Of a stretch of 64,000 nucleotides of DNA, positions 8,213 to 16,850 are shown one piece after another. The DNA lies in IMG/VR virus record IMGVR_UViG_3300037010_003311, positions 62,001 through 126,000 of that record, one strand, 5' to 3'. The notes beneath the pieces are model-generated. The model was not told the DNA's origin and did no database searches. It saw only the letters and a program-made list of their open reading frames with translations. The DNA is from a virus. Each line of letters begins with the position of its first letter. The stretch's first letter is position 1. A program made the translations under genes and the position numbers.

Positions 8213-8815
8213 ATGGCCATAGATTCCAGGAAACAAACTGAAGCGGTACCAACAACAATACTAAAACCGGTAAAGTTGATAACTAGTACTCCATTAGATA
8301 TTTGCTCAAGAGCGATTAGAACTTGTTGGCAAAGTCATGAAAAATCTGATTCTGAACAAGTAATGTATTGTGAAAAGTGTAATCACTACTATACTGATTT
8401 AGATACTAAAAAGTGCAACTGTGGTAATACGATTTTAATCAAGCAAACATATTGTGGTGAAAAAGATAAAGAACTCATCGATCGGATTGGTAATAAATTT
8501 AAGCATGCTAGTACTTTAGAACACTTGATTATGACATTTAGTATTGATTTTGATTTAATGGCATATATGCAGATGAATGAAAATAAATACATAGTATATA
8601 ACTTTCCAGTATTAACTTTAAATTTACGATCGTTTATAGATATGCTAGAACTTGGGTTAAAACATCCTAGTGTATATGAGGCTAGAAATAAAAGCTTGCT
8701 ACAAATGTATAACGTTTTTCCAAAAGACTATAAATATTTGGTCGAGGAACGGATTTCACATTTAATAGGGCTTCTAGCTTTTAATACTAAACCAGAAGGG
8801 GTTACAAATGCCTAA
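8213..8815 (+). CDS. ThyX-like protein 1: N-terminal ThyX features plus zinc ribbon, no RHR motif
   Basis: Residues 27-43 (PLDICSRAIRTCWQSHE) and 86-105 (a DKELIDRIGNKF stretch followed by HASTLEHL) match the start of Helicobacter-type ThyX, the FAD-dependent thymidylate synthase making dTMP. Between them sits an insert with C53-x2-C56 and C68-x-C70, probably a zinc ribbon. The ThyX signature RHR-x7-S is absent. The rest (LTLNLRSFIDMLELG) resembles the late NxRxL helix of ThyX. It overlaps the next gene by 8 nt, and that gene encodes the complementary half of the motifs. It is either an accessory subunit of a hetero-oligomer or a degenerating duplicate. AAAGGAG precedes the ATG. Confidence 0.6.
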   Translation: MAIDSRKQTEAVPTTILKPVKLITSTPLDICSRAIRTCWQSHEKSDSEQVMYCEKCNHYYTDLDTKKCNCGNTILIKQTYCGEKDKELIDRIGNKFKHASTLEHLIMTFSIDFDLMAYMQMNENKYIVYNFPVLTLNLRSFIDMLELGLKHPSVYEARNKSLLQMYNVFPKDYKYLVEERISHLIGLLAFNTKPEGVTNA

Positions 8816-9428
8816 TCAAATTGAAAGAGTTGAGTTAGAGTATTCTAATTTTGATAAAGTTGAACCAGTAGTTCAAGATTTCTTACCTCATATAGCAGGC
8901 GAACATATTTTTTATACATTTCGTATATTTAATATAAGTAGAGCGCTATTGCAGGAAGTGGTAAGGCACCAACATCTTATTTCATACTCAGTTAAAAGTT
9001 CTAGATATACACTTAAAGAAGTAAAAGCCCATCCCGGGTTCGAGAAACTGTTTACTACTTATCTAGAAGATGGTAAAAAAGAATTTGATATAGATTCTGC
9101 TAGAGAAGCAGCCAAAGAGTTCCTGTTATTTGATGGGGATGATTTAGTTGATAAGTACAGCATTTATGCTTTAGAGAATCTACGAAAAGCACTTGTAGCT
9201 GGTATTTCAAATGATCATGCTAAATATTGTTTACCAGAAAACTATAAAACTGAAGTTCGTATGACAATTAATGTTAATGCTTTAAATAATTTTATCACTC
9301 TTCGTAGTAATACCGCAGCATTATGGGAAGCACAATTACTAGCAAAAGATCTTTTGGCAGCAATACCAGAACACCATTTGCATCGGTTTACGGCTTGTCA
9401 CTCAAATCCAGAAATGTCTAAAAAATAA
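8808..9428 (+). CDS. thyX: ThyX-like protein 2: flavin-dependent thymidylate synthase with altered signature
   Basis: From residue 32 the sequence follows ThyX: EHIFYTFRIF, then a Ser-Arg-Ala helix, RHQHLISYSVKSSRYTL (53-69), and later KYCLPENYKTEVRMTINVNA followed by LRS...EAQ. Signature residues are shifted: RHR-x7-S reads R53-H54-Q55 with one extra residue before the conserved SVKSSRY. The usual N-terminus is replaced by a short unrelated segment, and the missing part is in the preceding gene. ThyX is a homotetramer with active sites at chain interfaces, so a mixed complex of both products is plausible. The start overlaps the previous gene by 8 nt. Confidence 0.7.
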   Translation: MPNQIERVELEYSNFDKVEPVVQDFLPHIAGEHIFYTFRIFNISRALLQEVVRHQHLISYSVKSSRYTLKEVKAHPGFEKLFTTYLEDGKKEFDIDSAREAAKEFLLFDGDDLVDKYSIYALENLRKALVAGISNDHAKYCLPENYKTEVRMTINVNALNNFITLRSNTAALWEAQLLAKDLLAAIPEHHLHRFTACHSNPEMSKK

Positions 9429-9443
9429 ATCAAAAGGAAAAGA

Positions 9444-10064
9444 ATGAAATGGATAATTGATAAAAGTTTTAGTTTTTGTTACGGTCATCGGGTTCATAAC
9501 CAAAGACTGGATACTAAGTTTACTGAGTCAGGAGATGCGTGTTTAGCATGTAGACACCTGCATGGCCATGAGGGTCTAGTAAAAGTATTTTTAACTGGAC
9601 CATCGAGTAATGTTAAAACTACAGGAATGGTTACAGATTTTAAACATCTAGGCTGGTTTAAAAATTTTATTGATGATACGCTTGATCATAAATTCATTAT
9701 GGATTTACGAGATCCATTATTCCCATCAGAATTTCCGCTAGTTTGTACACCAACTGGCAAATTAGTACTTGACCGGGTGCATATAATGGACCAAGGGTTT
9801 ATGATTCCAGATCTAACATATATTAAAAATATTATTAATAATGATGAAGTTCTAAAATCGCAAGCGGAAATTGATGCTATTTTTGAAAAATATGAGGGTG
9901 CAGTATTTGTCGATTTCGTACCAACTTCCGAAAATCTTGCAGCCTGGTTATTAAAAGTATGTCAGGAAAAAATGAAAGGTTTAACCGATGTTCAAGTAGT
10001 AGCGGTTGAGTATTGGGAAACTCCAAAATCACATTGTCGGGTACAAGCCACGGACTTAATCTAA
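9444..10064 (+). CDS. queD: 6-carboxytetrahydropterin synthase QueD
   Basis: The zinc-binding histidines of the 6-pyruvoyl-tetrahydropterin synthase fold are visible: GHRVH (H15, H18) and CRHLHGHEG (H40, H42), with cysteines C33 and C36 just before. GMVTDFKHL (61-69) and DTLDHKF (78-84) complete the family pattern. QueD makes 6-carboxy-tetrahydropterin, the second step towards preQ0. At 206 residues it is longer than typical 120-residue QueD. Together with the Gat-QueC gene at 28835 it points to a phage 7-deazaguanine pathway. FolE and QueE are not in the window. Confidence 0.8.
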   Translation: MKWIIDKSFSFCYGHRVHNQRLDTKFTESGDACLACRHLHGHEGLVKVFLTGPSSNVKTTGMVTDFKHLGWFKNFIDDTLDHKFIMDLRDPLFPSEFPLVCTPTGKLVLDRVHIMDQGFMIPDLTYIKNIINNDEVLKSQAEIDAIFEKYEGAVFVDFVPTSENLAAWLLKVCQEKMKGLTDVQVVAVEYWETPKSHCRVQATDLI

Positions 10065-10082
10065 TAAATCAAAGGAATAACA

Positions 10083-10331
10083 ATGTCACAAATTACAGAA
10101 ACTCAGATCAAAGAGTATGAAGCAAAGAAAGCAAATATCGAAGCACAAATTCAGGCACAGACTAGAGATAAAATTATCTACGAAGAGCAACTTAATCAGT
10201 TAAATGCCCAGTTACTCCAAAACTTTAATACTACTGATCCAGACGAGTTAGATAAAATTGCAGATAGTTACCAACTAGAAATTACTAAACTTGAAACCGA
10301 GTTACAGCAATTAGAATTAGCTAGTGAATAA
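10083..10331 (+). CDS. Small coiled-coil protein, 82 aa
   Basis: Nearly all residues are charged or Gln in heptad-like spacing (EYEAKKANIEAQIQAQTRDK...), predicting a two-helix coiled coil with a short break around TTDPDEL. AAAGGAATAACA precedes the ATG. It lies just ahead of the SbcD-like nuclease with an 8-nt gap, so it may be made with it. Function unknown. Confidence 0.55.
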   Translation: MSQITETQIKEYEAKKANIEAQIQAQTRDKIIYEEQLNQLNAQLLQNFNTTDPDELDKIADSYQLEITKLETELQQLELASE

Positions 10332-10339
10332 GGATTATT

Positions 10340-11332
10340 ATGCTAAAGTTTATTAGTATAAAAGATCCCCATTTAAGTTTAGGTTTTCAGAATCGGCTTC
10401 GATACGATTACCAAAGTGATATTATGAATAAATTAAATTTTATTCGTAATTATGTAGCAGAGAATCAGGTTGACGCCATTTTATTAACTGGTGATATAAC
10501 TGATTCCAATTATGAACGAAAATGGTCATTTAAACAGTATGTAAAAAATAAGAGAGCATTCCAAGCTTTAAAAGGTAATGGATCTGATGATCATGTACAG
10601 CTATTAAGCTGTATTGGGAACCACGATATGTTTTTTGGTCTCGAAGATGGAAATGATACAGTGTTTGATGAACTGGTACGGGAAAATGTAATTCATAACA
10701 TTACTAATTACCCGAAAGGGTTTACGACACCAAATTCTAATAAAGTGGTAAAAGTATATGGTGTAGATTATTCAAGTAATAAAGAAACTATATTTGAAAA
10801 ACTAAATGTTATAAATAATGATAGTTTTATTAATACTCAATATTTTAAAATTGTAGTTATGCATAACAACCTTACACCGTTACCGGAAAGATTAACTGAA
10901 TTCACTTATGATGAGTTACAGGCTAAGTTTCCAAATATCAATATTTTTATTGGTGGTCACTATCATATAGGTTTTCCCTCGGTTCAAGTAAAAGGTACCT
11001 GGTTTATAAACAATTGGAACCTCACCAGAGTAGTTCGAGATTATGACGTCACTTTAGATCAGCATACGCCAGAGTTTGAAGAAATCACATTCGATGATAA
11101 TTTAAACTTGGTATCAGTAAAGACCATAAAATTGCCGTTTAAGACGTTTGAAGAAACTTTCGTCCCAAACGCAATTAACATTATCAAAAAATCTAAACAG
11201 GAAATTTTTGAATTTTTCCAAATAGATTTTGAAGAGATTGTTACAAAACAAACTGACTTAGAAATTCTAGAGCAGTTTGATTACGAACCAGAAATTATAC
11301 AACTAGCCTTACAATATCTAAATGGTGATTAA
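10340..11332 (+). CDS. SbcD/Mre11-like (T4 gp47-type) metallophosphoesterase nuclease
   Basis: The calcineurin-type metal ligands appear in order: D9-x-H11, GDITD (51-55), GNHD (93-96), a MHNN histidine near 177 and GGHYHIG near 208-214. This is the Mre11/SbcD/gp47 nuclease core that processes DNA ends with an SbcC/Rad50-type ATPase. The likely partner is the unusual permuted ATPase at 31883-33934, 20 kb away rather than adjacent. The length of 330 residues matches T4 gp47. Confidence 0.75.
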   Translation: MLKFISIKDPHLSLGFQNRLRYDYQSDIMNKLNFIRNYVAENQVDAILLTGDITDSNYERKWSFKQYVKNKRAFQALKGNGSDDHVQLLSCIGNHDMFFGLEDGNDTVFDELVRENVIHNITNYPKGFTTPNSNKVVKVYGVDYSSNKETIFEKLNVINNDSFINTQYFKIVVMHNNLTPLPERLTEFTYDELQAKFPNINIFIGGHYHIGFPSVQVKGTWFINNWNLTRVVRDYDVTLDQHTPEFEEITFDDNLNLVSVKTIKLPFKTFEETFVPNAINIIKKSKQEIFEFFQIDFEEIVTKQTDLEILEQFDYEPEIIQLALQYLNGD

Positions 11333-11388
11333 GTTGATAACAAAAAGGGCCATCACTGGTACAAAAGAATATATGGAACGAGGTAAAC

Positions 11389-13017
11389 ATGAAACTTATT
11401 AAAAGCTTCGATGAGGTGCTTTCTAAGGATGATATAATTAAATACCTTAGTGAGCGGGAAGACAATAGCATAACTAGCTGGGATCAAATACCTAGCCCAT
11501 TTATGTTTAAAGACATGCCTAAAGCGATTGCACTTTTTCAAAATGCTTTAGCAACTAACCAAAAAATTAAAATAGTTCACGATAGTGACGCTGATGGTTT
11601 AGGGACCTACCTTGAAAGTTGGCATTTCTTTTCCGCTTTCTATTATCGAAATTTTGAATTTGTAATAGTTGATCGGTCAGAGGGATACGGCCTATTACCT
11701 AAACATATAGAAGAGAATTGTTTGATTATAACTTCTGATAATGGAATAACTGCAAATCCTGCTTGCCAGCATGCAAAAACTGTAACTAACTGTCAGGTAA
11801 TTATAACTGACCATCACCAGGTGGATATGTTTTATGGTGTACCAGAAGCTGACGCTATAATTAACCCATGGGTACCAGGCGAAACATTTCCATTTAAAGA
11901 AATTAATGGGGCGTTTGTTTACTGGTTCTTTTTAAAAGCTATTCAAGAAACCTTCAATTCACAATTTGATATGAAGTCTTTTCTACCGGAATTGACACTT
12001 ACTACTATTTCCGACGTTATGCCACTTATACATATTAATCGATTTATAGTTAAGCAGGGGTTAAAGTATATGCTTACGTCTAACCGACGATGGGTACAAA
12101 CATTTATTAATACTCATAAGCTAACAGAAGTCCTAGCCGATGATCTAGCATTTAAAATAATCCCGAGTATTAACGTAACTAACCGATTAACGAAAGCTGA
12201 TGAATCGGCCCTCTTCTTAATACAGGAAGAATACATAGCTTCTAATCAATGGTTCGGGTATCTAAATAACTTAAATACCCAACGTAAAAAGATGCAGGAA
12301 TCATTACTTAAAACTATTGAAACTAAATATGCTAAATGGTTAGAGTTTGGTTTTATTATCATACCAGGAACTAAGGAAGATGGCTTTCATAAAGGTATAC
12401 TTGGTCCAACTGCTGGTAGATTAGCAGAACGTTATAATAAACCGGCATTGGTATTGATTAATAATGGTGACTATTATAGTGGCTCTGGTCGATCAGTAGG
12501 TGACGTTGATATATTATCTATAGTCAAGTCCAGTCCAAGTGTAGTACAGAATAAAACTGGTGGCCATAAAGTGGCATGTGGTGTAGCAGTAAATACCCAT
12601 GAACTTGGAAACTTTTGGAATCATTGCCAAATGGAAATTGCTAAAATTCCAGCCGAACAATTCGAAGAAACCGAAGCAGTTCTTGGTAAAATAAATATTC
12701 GAGATATTGATTTAGATCTTTATCACAAAATGAAAGAGTTTGAACCATTTGGTCAAAAATATGAAAGGCCGGAATTCTTAGTTCGGGGTAAAGTGAAAAA
12801 TGTGAAGAAGCTTGGTAAAGATGGAACTCATATGCGTTTCATTTTAGAAGATGGTTTGGGAGCTCAAATAAACTGCCTATTCTTTTTCGCTACCGAACCT
12901 ATTAAAGCCAATACAAACTATAGTTTAGTATGTACAATACAACATGATCTATTTAATGGAGCCGATGATGTATGTCTCTATGTTTCTTCAGTTGCTAAAT
13001 TTGAGGATGCCCTTTAG
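11389..13017 (+). CDS. RecJ-like single-strand DNA exonuclease (DHH/DHHA1 family)
   Basis: Motifs of the DHH superfamily are clear: HDSDADGLGT (64-73), TSDNG (115-119), TDHHQVD (140-146) and, in the C-terminal DHHA1 domain, TGGHKVACG near residue 390. A C-terminal OB-like segment (ERPEFLVRGKVKNVKK) follows, as in bacterial RecJ. RecJ degrades single-stranded DNA 5'-3' in recombination and repair. The neighbouring SbcD-like and RNase H genes fit a replication/repair cluster. ACGAGG precedes the ATG. The 542-residue length is close to bacterial RecJ. Confidence 0.8.
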   Translation: MKLIKSFDEVLSKDDIIKYLSEREDNSITSWDQIPSPFMFKDMPKAIALFQNALATNQKIKIVHDSDADGLGTYLESWHFFSAFYYRNFEFVIVDRSEGYGLLPKHIEENCLIITSDNGITANPACQHAKTVTNCQVIITDHHQVDMFYGVPEADAIINPWVPGETFPFKEINGAFVYWFFLKAIQETFNSQFDMKSFLPELTLTTISDVMPLIHINRFIVKQGLKYMLTSNRRWVQTFINTHKLTEVLADDLAFKIIPSINVTNRLTKADESALFLIQEEYIASNQWFGYLNNLNTQRKKMQESLLKTIETKYAKWLEFGFIIIPGTKEDGFHKGILGPTAGRLAERYNKPALVLINNGDYYSGSGRSVGDVDILSIVKSSPSVVQNKTGGHKVACGVAVNTHELGNFWNHCQMEIAKIPAEQFEETEAVLGKINIRDIDLDLYHKMKEFEPFGQKYERPEFLVRGKVKNVKKLGKDGTHMRFILEDGLGAQINCLFFFATEPIKANTNYSLVCTIQHDLFNGADDVCLYVSSVAKFEDAL

Positions 13018-13047
13018 ATATTACTAAAATACCGATTTTAGTAATAT
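13018..13047 (+). terminator. Perfect 13-bp AT-rich hairpin after the RecJ-like gene
   Basis: ATATTACTAAAAT (13018-13030) pairs perfectly with ATTTTAGTAATAT (13035-13047) around ACCG, starting at the base after the RecJ-like stop codon. No U-tract follows. It may be a terminator for the phage polymerase or an RNA processing site. Confidence 0.5.
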
Positions 13048-13056
13048 AGCGATAAC

Positions 13057-13075
13057 TAGTAATATAGAAATACTA
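13057..13075 (+). promoter_or_regulatory. Palindromic TATAGAAATA motif upstream of RNase H
   Basis: TAGTA and TACTA enclose ATATAGAAA, giving the core TATAGAAATA at 13063-13072, 43 nt before the RNase H start. It is one of nine related intergenic copies. Confidence 0.5.
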
Positions 13076-13114
13076 ATTAGAAGCACGCAGTAATTTTAAT
13101 ACAAGTGAGGATAA

Positions 13115-13606
13115 ATGTTTAAAATTTATACGGATGGTAGTTGTATTCATAATGCTAATATTACAAAGATAGCTATTGGGCCAGGTGGTTGGGCATATGC
13201 CCTATATAATAATGATACCTTAGTATTTAAGCATTCTGGTTCAGTCAGGAATACTACTAATGGTAGAATGGAGGTTATGGCAGTACATGAGGCTATTAGA
13301 TTTATCGCTAGTAACCAACAATTGGCTAACCCAAATAGTATTGGTCATCCCGGAGGCTTTGAAATCCTAAGTGATAGTAAATATGCTATTGATGGATTAA
13401 ATATCTGGTTAGATGGTTGGGCAAAGAAAAATTTTTCTGGAATTAAACATCCGGATTTATGGAAAAATATATACCATCTTATTCATAACGATCTAAAATC
13501 GTTGAAAATTACTGGGGTCTGGGTAAAAGGCCATAATGGTGACGAAGGGAACGAAGTTGTAAATGCTTTGGCCCAAGAAGCAGCTTACTCAATTAAAGGA
13601 TTATAA
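13115..13606 (+). CDS. rnhA: Ribonuclease HI
   Basis: The RNase HI core is present: YTDGSC with D7, GRMEVMAV with E53, LSDSKYAIDG with D87, and VKGHNGDEGNE with H140. RNase H removes RNA from RNA-DNA hybrids, for example lagging-strand primers. The fourth carboxylate (D134 in E. coli, in NExxDxLA) is replaced by Asn: NEVVNALA, N150. This position tolerates change in E. coli, so activity is likely kept. The TATAGAAATA motif lies upstream and the following gene starts directly at the stop. Confidence 0.85.
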   Translation: MFKIYTDGSCIHNANITKIAIGPGGWAYALYNNDTLVFKHSGSVRNTTNGRMEVMAVHEAIRFIASNQQLANPNSIGHPGGFEILSDSKYAIDGLNIWLDGWAKKNFSGIKHPDLWKNIYHLIHNDLKSLKITGVWVKGHNGDEGNEVVNALAQEAAYSIKGL

Positions 13607-14005
13607 ATGGAAATAATAGATGATGATTTAATTAATCAGTTTGATATAAAACAAGAGACTAAACCAAGCAGTTTAGAGAATAAAATTATAACTCGGGAGG
13701 AAATGCCTCAAGTTATAAATAGTTGGTTCAAAATGCTTGAAAATATAATGGTTAATGATATACCATTGATACAAGACGCAAATATCCGGGATTATTCTTT
13801 TACAATAGATCCATCATTAAATATTGAAATATTGCAACGAGTTCTTGGAGTTAAAGAGCAAACGCTTTTTAGTTTCATAAATACACTGTATTTTTATTCA
13901 TTAGATAAAATACTAATTGAACAATTTGGGTCTTATAAATTTATAGGTATTCCAACCGTTATATTTACACCACTGTCCGCTAATAGATTTAGCATTGATT
14001 TTTAA
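13607..14005 (+). CDS. Hypothetical protein, 132 aa
   Basis: It starts at the base after the RNase H stop (TAA ATG), so it is coupled to RNase H. It is acidic at the N-terminus and mixed alpha/beta beyond (VLGVKEQTLFSFINTLYFY). It sits between RNase H and the possible sliding clamp, which suggests a replication-linked role, but no family is recognised. Confidence 0.5.
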   Translation: MEIIDDDLINQFDIKQETKPSSLENKIITREEMPQVINSWFKMLENIMVNDIPLIQDANIRDYSFTIDPSLNIEILQRVLGVKEQTLFSFINTLYFYSLDKILIEQFGSYKFIGIPTVIFTPLSANRFSIDF

Positions 14006-14025
14006 AAATAAAAAAAGGAATTTAA

Positions 14026-14961
14026 ATGGAAATTACAGGAATCGAAATAAACTTAGATAATATACAAGATGTTGAAATGCCAATGGTTGCTCCAGTATTA
14101 GAAATGCCAACTATGCCAATGGTAGCACCAGAGGTAGCAGAAATGCAGATGATTAAACAAGAGATTATCCAAGAAGTTGCTGCACCTACACAAGTAGTAC
14201 CAGTTGCACATAATGATACCAATATCACTATTATTGGTGAGATGAAATCTGCTTACTATGGTGGGTTTGTTAAAATCCTAGAATTCTTAAGTGACAATAT
14301 GGGTTCACAAGATGTTATCTACATTGAAGATGGTAAACTAAGTACTCTAAAAGGTTCTGGTTTTATTTATTGTGATCTAGAATCATTGTTTGGTAAAAAT
14401 AATTTTGAAATTATTGATCCAAAAAATGCAATCAAAAAACTTAAACTCTGCCGAGGTGGAGATTTAGTATCCATTATGGATGTTAAAGATGATAATAAAT
14501 ATCGTGTCGTTAGTTCATTTAAGGGTGAAGCAAACGATATCATTAATATCTTTAAACCACAAACCAAAGATAGTCAATCGGTAAAGGCTCCAACACTAGA
14601 TACTAAAAAATATAGCGTAGAGTTAGAACTTGATATCATTGCCAAATTGATTGAAGCTAAAAAAGCATATGATGCTACATACTATACTTTAGTACTTGAA
14701 AAAGATACATATCGTTTAATCAGTATTGAACTTACTGATAACTATCGCCATAACTTTTCAACTACAACTGCTGAAACAGTAAGTTATAAAGTGTTTGACC
14801 CATTTCCAATTACTAAAGCAGAAGGTATTATTTTTGAGATTTATTCAAATGATGCTGCACAAAAAGTTTATATCCAAACAATTGCTGATGTTAGTATCAC
14901 TAGCATTCGTTATACAGAAATTGCGTCCATTAAAACAGATTTCGATGCTTTCACCATCTAA
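14026..14961 (+). CDS. Possible sliding clamp-like protein with Met/Pro-rich N-terminal arm
   Basis: Residues 1-65 are low-complexity (repeats like EMPTMPMVAPEV). The rest has two beta-rich halves, with KILEFLSD, a DGKLSTLKGSG turn and a NAIKKLKLCRGGDLVSIMD stretch. These resemble the T4 gp45 layout (a loop-strand-helix carrying the clamp-subunit fold), but I cannot show homology by eye. A clamp is expected because a gp44-like clamp loader is encoded at 55477-56475. The AAAAAAAGGAA site before the ATG is strong. Alternative: an unrelated single-strand-binding or structural protein. Confidence 0.35.
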   Translation: MEITGIEINLDNIQDVEMPMVAPVLEMPTMPMVAPEVAEMQMIKQEIIQEVAAPTQVVPVAHNDTNITIIGEMKSAYYGGFVKILEFLSDNMGSQDVIYIEDGKLSTLKGSGFIYCDLESLFGKNNFEIIDPKNAIKKLKLCRGGDLVSIMDVKDDNKYRVVSSFKGEANDIINIFKPQTKDSQSVKAPTLDTKKYSVELELDIIAKLIEAKKAYDATYYTLVLEKDTYRLISIELTDNYRHNFSTTTAETVSYKVFDPFPITKAEGIIFEIYSNDAAQKVYIQTIADVSITSIRYTEIASIKTDFDAFTI

Positions 14962-15006
14962 CTTTTAAATATTAAGATGGGATTAAATCCTAAGAGTGTA
15001 TAATCC

Positions 15007-15035
15007 AGAAGTTTAAGACTACGGTCTTAGCTTCT
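15007..15035 (+). other. Stable stem-loop with UACG tetraloop
   Basis: AGAAG-T-TTAAGAC (15007-15019) pairs with GTCTTAG-CTTCT (15024-15035) around TACG closed by C-G, a UNCG-type tetraloop, with one bulged T. It lies between the clamp-like gene and the SWIM/RNAP genes and has no T-run. It may be a processing or stability hairpin. Confidence 0.45.
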
Positions 15036-15064
15036 TAACCATAAAAAATATTTAAAGGATTAAG

Positions 15065-15460
15065 ATGATACCAGTTTCAAAATTACTTGGCCCTATTAAG
15101 GATGAAAAAACTATGGAAATTAGGGAAACCTATGATCCAGAATGTGCTCACTATATAGTTGTGAATAAAAAATCAAATCATGGTTATAATGTAAAATTTA
15201 TTACCGATAAACCAAACAATAGTATTACCCCAACCTGTAATGTTAAGGTTTCGTGTAATTGTGATAATTTTCAATTTATGTATGCGTATGTATTATATAA
15301 AAATGATGGTTTATATAATCCCCATCGTTTAGTACTGACACCACCAGTTGAGAAAAATCCAAATATGATTATTGGAGCGTGTAAGCATGTAAAATTAGCC
15401 CTCTATAGAAAAATGACTAATAATGTACAAAAACTTGCAACTACGGATGGGGATATCTAA
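15065..15460 (+). CDS. SWIM-like zinc-finger protein, 131 aa
   Basis: The spacing VSCNCDNFQ...(about 35 residues)...GACKHVKLALY is the C-x-C...C-x-H pattern of SWIM zinc fingers, which bind nucleic acid or protein. The stop overlaps the RNA polymerase beta' N-fragment start as TAATG. It is therefore the first gene of the RNAP block and may be a polymerase-associated factor. AAAGGATTAAG precedes the ATG. Confidence 0.6.
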   Translation: MIPVSKLLGPIKDEKTMEIRETYDPECAHYIVVNKKSNHGYNVKFITDKPNNSITPTCNVKVSCNCDNFQFMYAYVLYKNDGLYNPHRLVLTPPVEKNPNMIIGACKHVKLALYRKMTNNVQKLATTDGDI

Positions 15461-16782
15461 TGGCAATAAAAATAGATTTTACTGAATTTACTTTGGATCT
15501 ACCAGAAGTCAAAGATGCTTCTATTTATAAAACTGGTACTACTAATCACCAGTTTTCGGAAACCGGATTATATTCCGAACAGATTTTTGGTCCATTAAAA
15601 AATTATAAGTGTAGTTGTGGAAACGTAGTATCTAAAATAAATGCTGGTATACGGTGTGAAATATGTAATGTACTTTGTGAATCAGATAAATTACGAAATA
15701 CCCAATTTGCTAGAATAGAATTACCAAAAGGTATTTTTATTATTCTACCTACACTTATAAAAAATTTACATGATATCTTTGGACAGAATCCAATTAAAAG
15801 TATTATGGATAAAGCGCAGTATCAACATAATTGTGACAGACCTTATTATTTTTTAAATAACTTTTCTAAATTAGTAAAGATTCCAGAAAAGGATAAAGAT
15901 AAAGATAACTATCTAAAAGATTATCCAGTTTATGATATATCTTCTTTACATAGATTATTTCAATATCTTAGAGATGAGACTGATGCTTTAGATTCTAGAA
16001 TTTCAAAAAAATATCTAGATTATGTTTTTGTAGATTATGTTTTAGTGCTACCAGTTAATAGTAGACCGATTGTAAAGATTACAAATGAAAAAAGTAATGT
16101 TCATCCAATTACAGAAAAGTATGCGGAAATATTAAAAAATAAGAGCAATAGTCTTGTTGATGACTTTCATGAAATCAATGAAGAGATGTTTGGTGCAACT
16201 GTTTATAAATATCAAAATAGTGTTAATCAGTTATACGATATAATTTTGCAGAAAAACTTTCAGCAGAAAGAAAGCGTGAGTCGTGATTACATGATGGGTA
16301 AAATTATTGAACATTCCGGCCGTTTTGTTATTGTGCCAAATCCAATTCTAAAACCATATCAAATAGGTTTACAATCTCACGCTATCAAAGAGATAAATGT
16401 CCCGGAAATTAAACGATTCATTTATCAAAAATATGCTCAAAACTCAAGTGATGAAAAGATTATGGATTATCTAATAAATATAGATTCTCATAATTCATTT
16501 AGTTCAGTATTTAATATATCTGATGATTTACTAAAAGAATTTTTGGCAGAACAAGCCAAGAATTTAATTTATGTTTGTGAACGCCCACCTGTGTTATGGA
16601 AGTATAACGTTACCGCCTTTTTTCTAGGTTTAGTAAATTGGTCTGAAAAAGATGTTACTAGAGTTATGGTACCATTTACTTCAGTTGTAAAGAAAATAAT
16701 ATCTAAATTCACTAAACCAGACGCGAAGAAAATGAATTATAGAAAATCAATTAAAAGTGTTTCTGTAAATTTTGGTAAGTAG
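15460..16782 (+). CDS. Phage RNA polymerase beta' subunit, N-terminal fragment
   Basis: This follows bacterial RpoC from its start: GLYSEQIFGPLKNYKCSCG (36-54), the zinc ribbon cysteines C51, C53, C66 and C69, then VLPVNSRPIV, GKIIEHSGRFVIVPNP and QIGL. The last is the RpoC pattern of the double-psi barrel entry. It ends soon after ERPPVLWKYN, just before where the catalytic NADFDGD loop belongs. That loop opens the next gene. The split resembles those in phiKZ-type jumbo phage RNAPs. The product would assemble with the three other fragments here to transcribe phage genes. Confidence 0.88.
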   Translation: MAIKIDFTEFTLDLPEVKDASIYKTGTTNHQFSETGLYSEQIFGPLKNYKCSCGNVVSKINAGIRCEICNVLCESDKLRNTQFARIELPKGIFIILPTLIKNLHDIFGQNPIKSIMDKAQYQHNCDRPYYFLNNFSKLVKIPEKDKDKDNYLKDYPVYDISSLHRLFQYLRDETDALDSRISKKYLDYVFVDYVLVLPVNSRPIVKITNEKSNVHPITEKYAEILKNKSNSLVDDFHEINEEMFGATVYKYQNSVNQLYDIILQKNFQQKESVSRDYMMGKIIEHSGRFVIVPNPILKPYQIGLQSHAIKEINVPEIKRFIYQKYAQNSSDEKIMDYLINIDSHNSFSSVFNISDDLLKEFLAEQAKNLIYVCERPPVLWKYNVTAFFLGLVNWSEKDVTRVMVPFTSVVKKIISKFTKPDAKKMNYRKSIKSVSVNFGK

Positions 16783-16850
16783 ATTACAATATTGTATCTA
16801 AGTAGTTAAACGGCTCCAAGAGCTAAACCAAAAACCTATAAAGGCATTAA

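Noticed and set aside
8780-8830. A simple frameshift sequencing error splitting one thyX gene in two.
   Set aside because: Both products contain their own version of the E-H-x-x-x-x-F region, so they are overlapping paralogues rather than two halves of one continuous sequence.
11333-11388. A TTG-initiated 22-codon frame before the RecJ-like gene.
   Set aside because: It has a rare start, no good ribosome binding site and no recognisable sequence; the gap more likely just carries the RecJ-like gene's translation signal.
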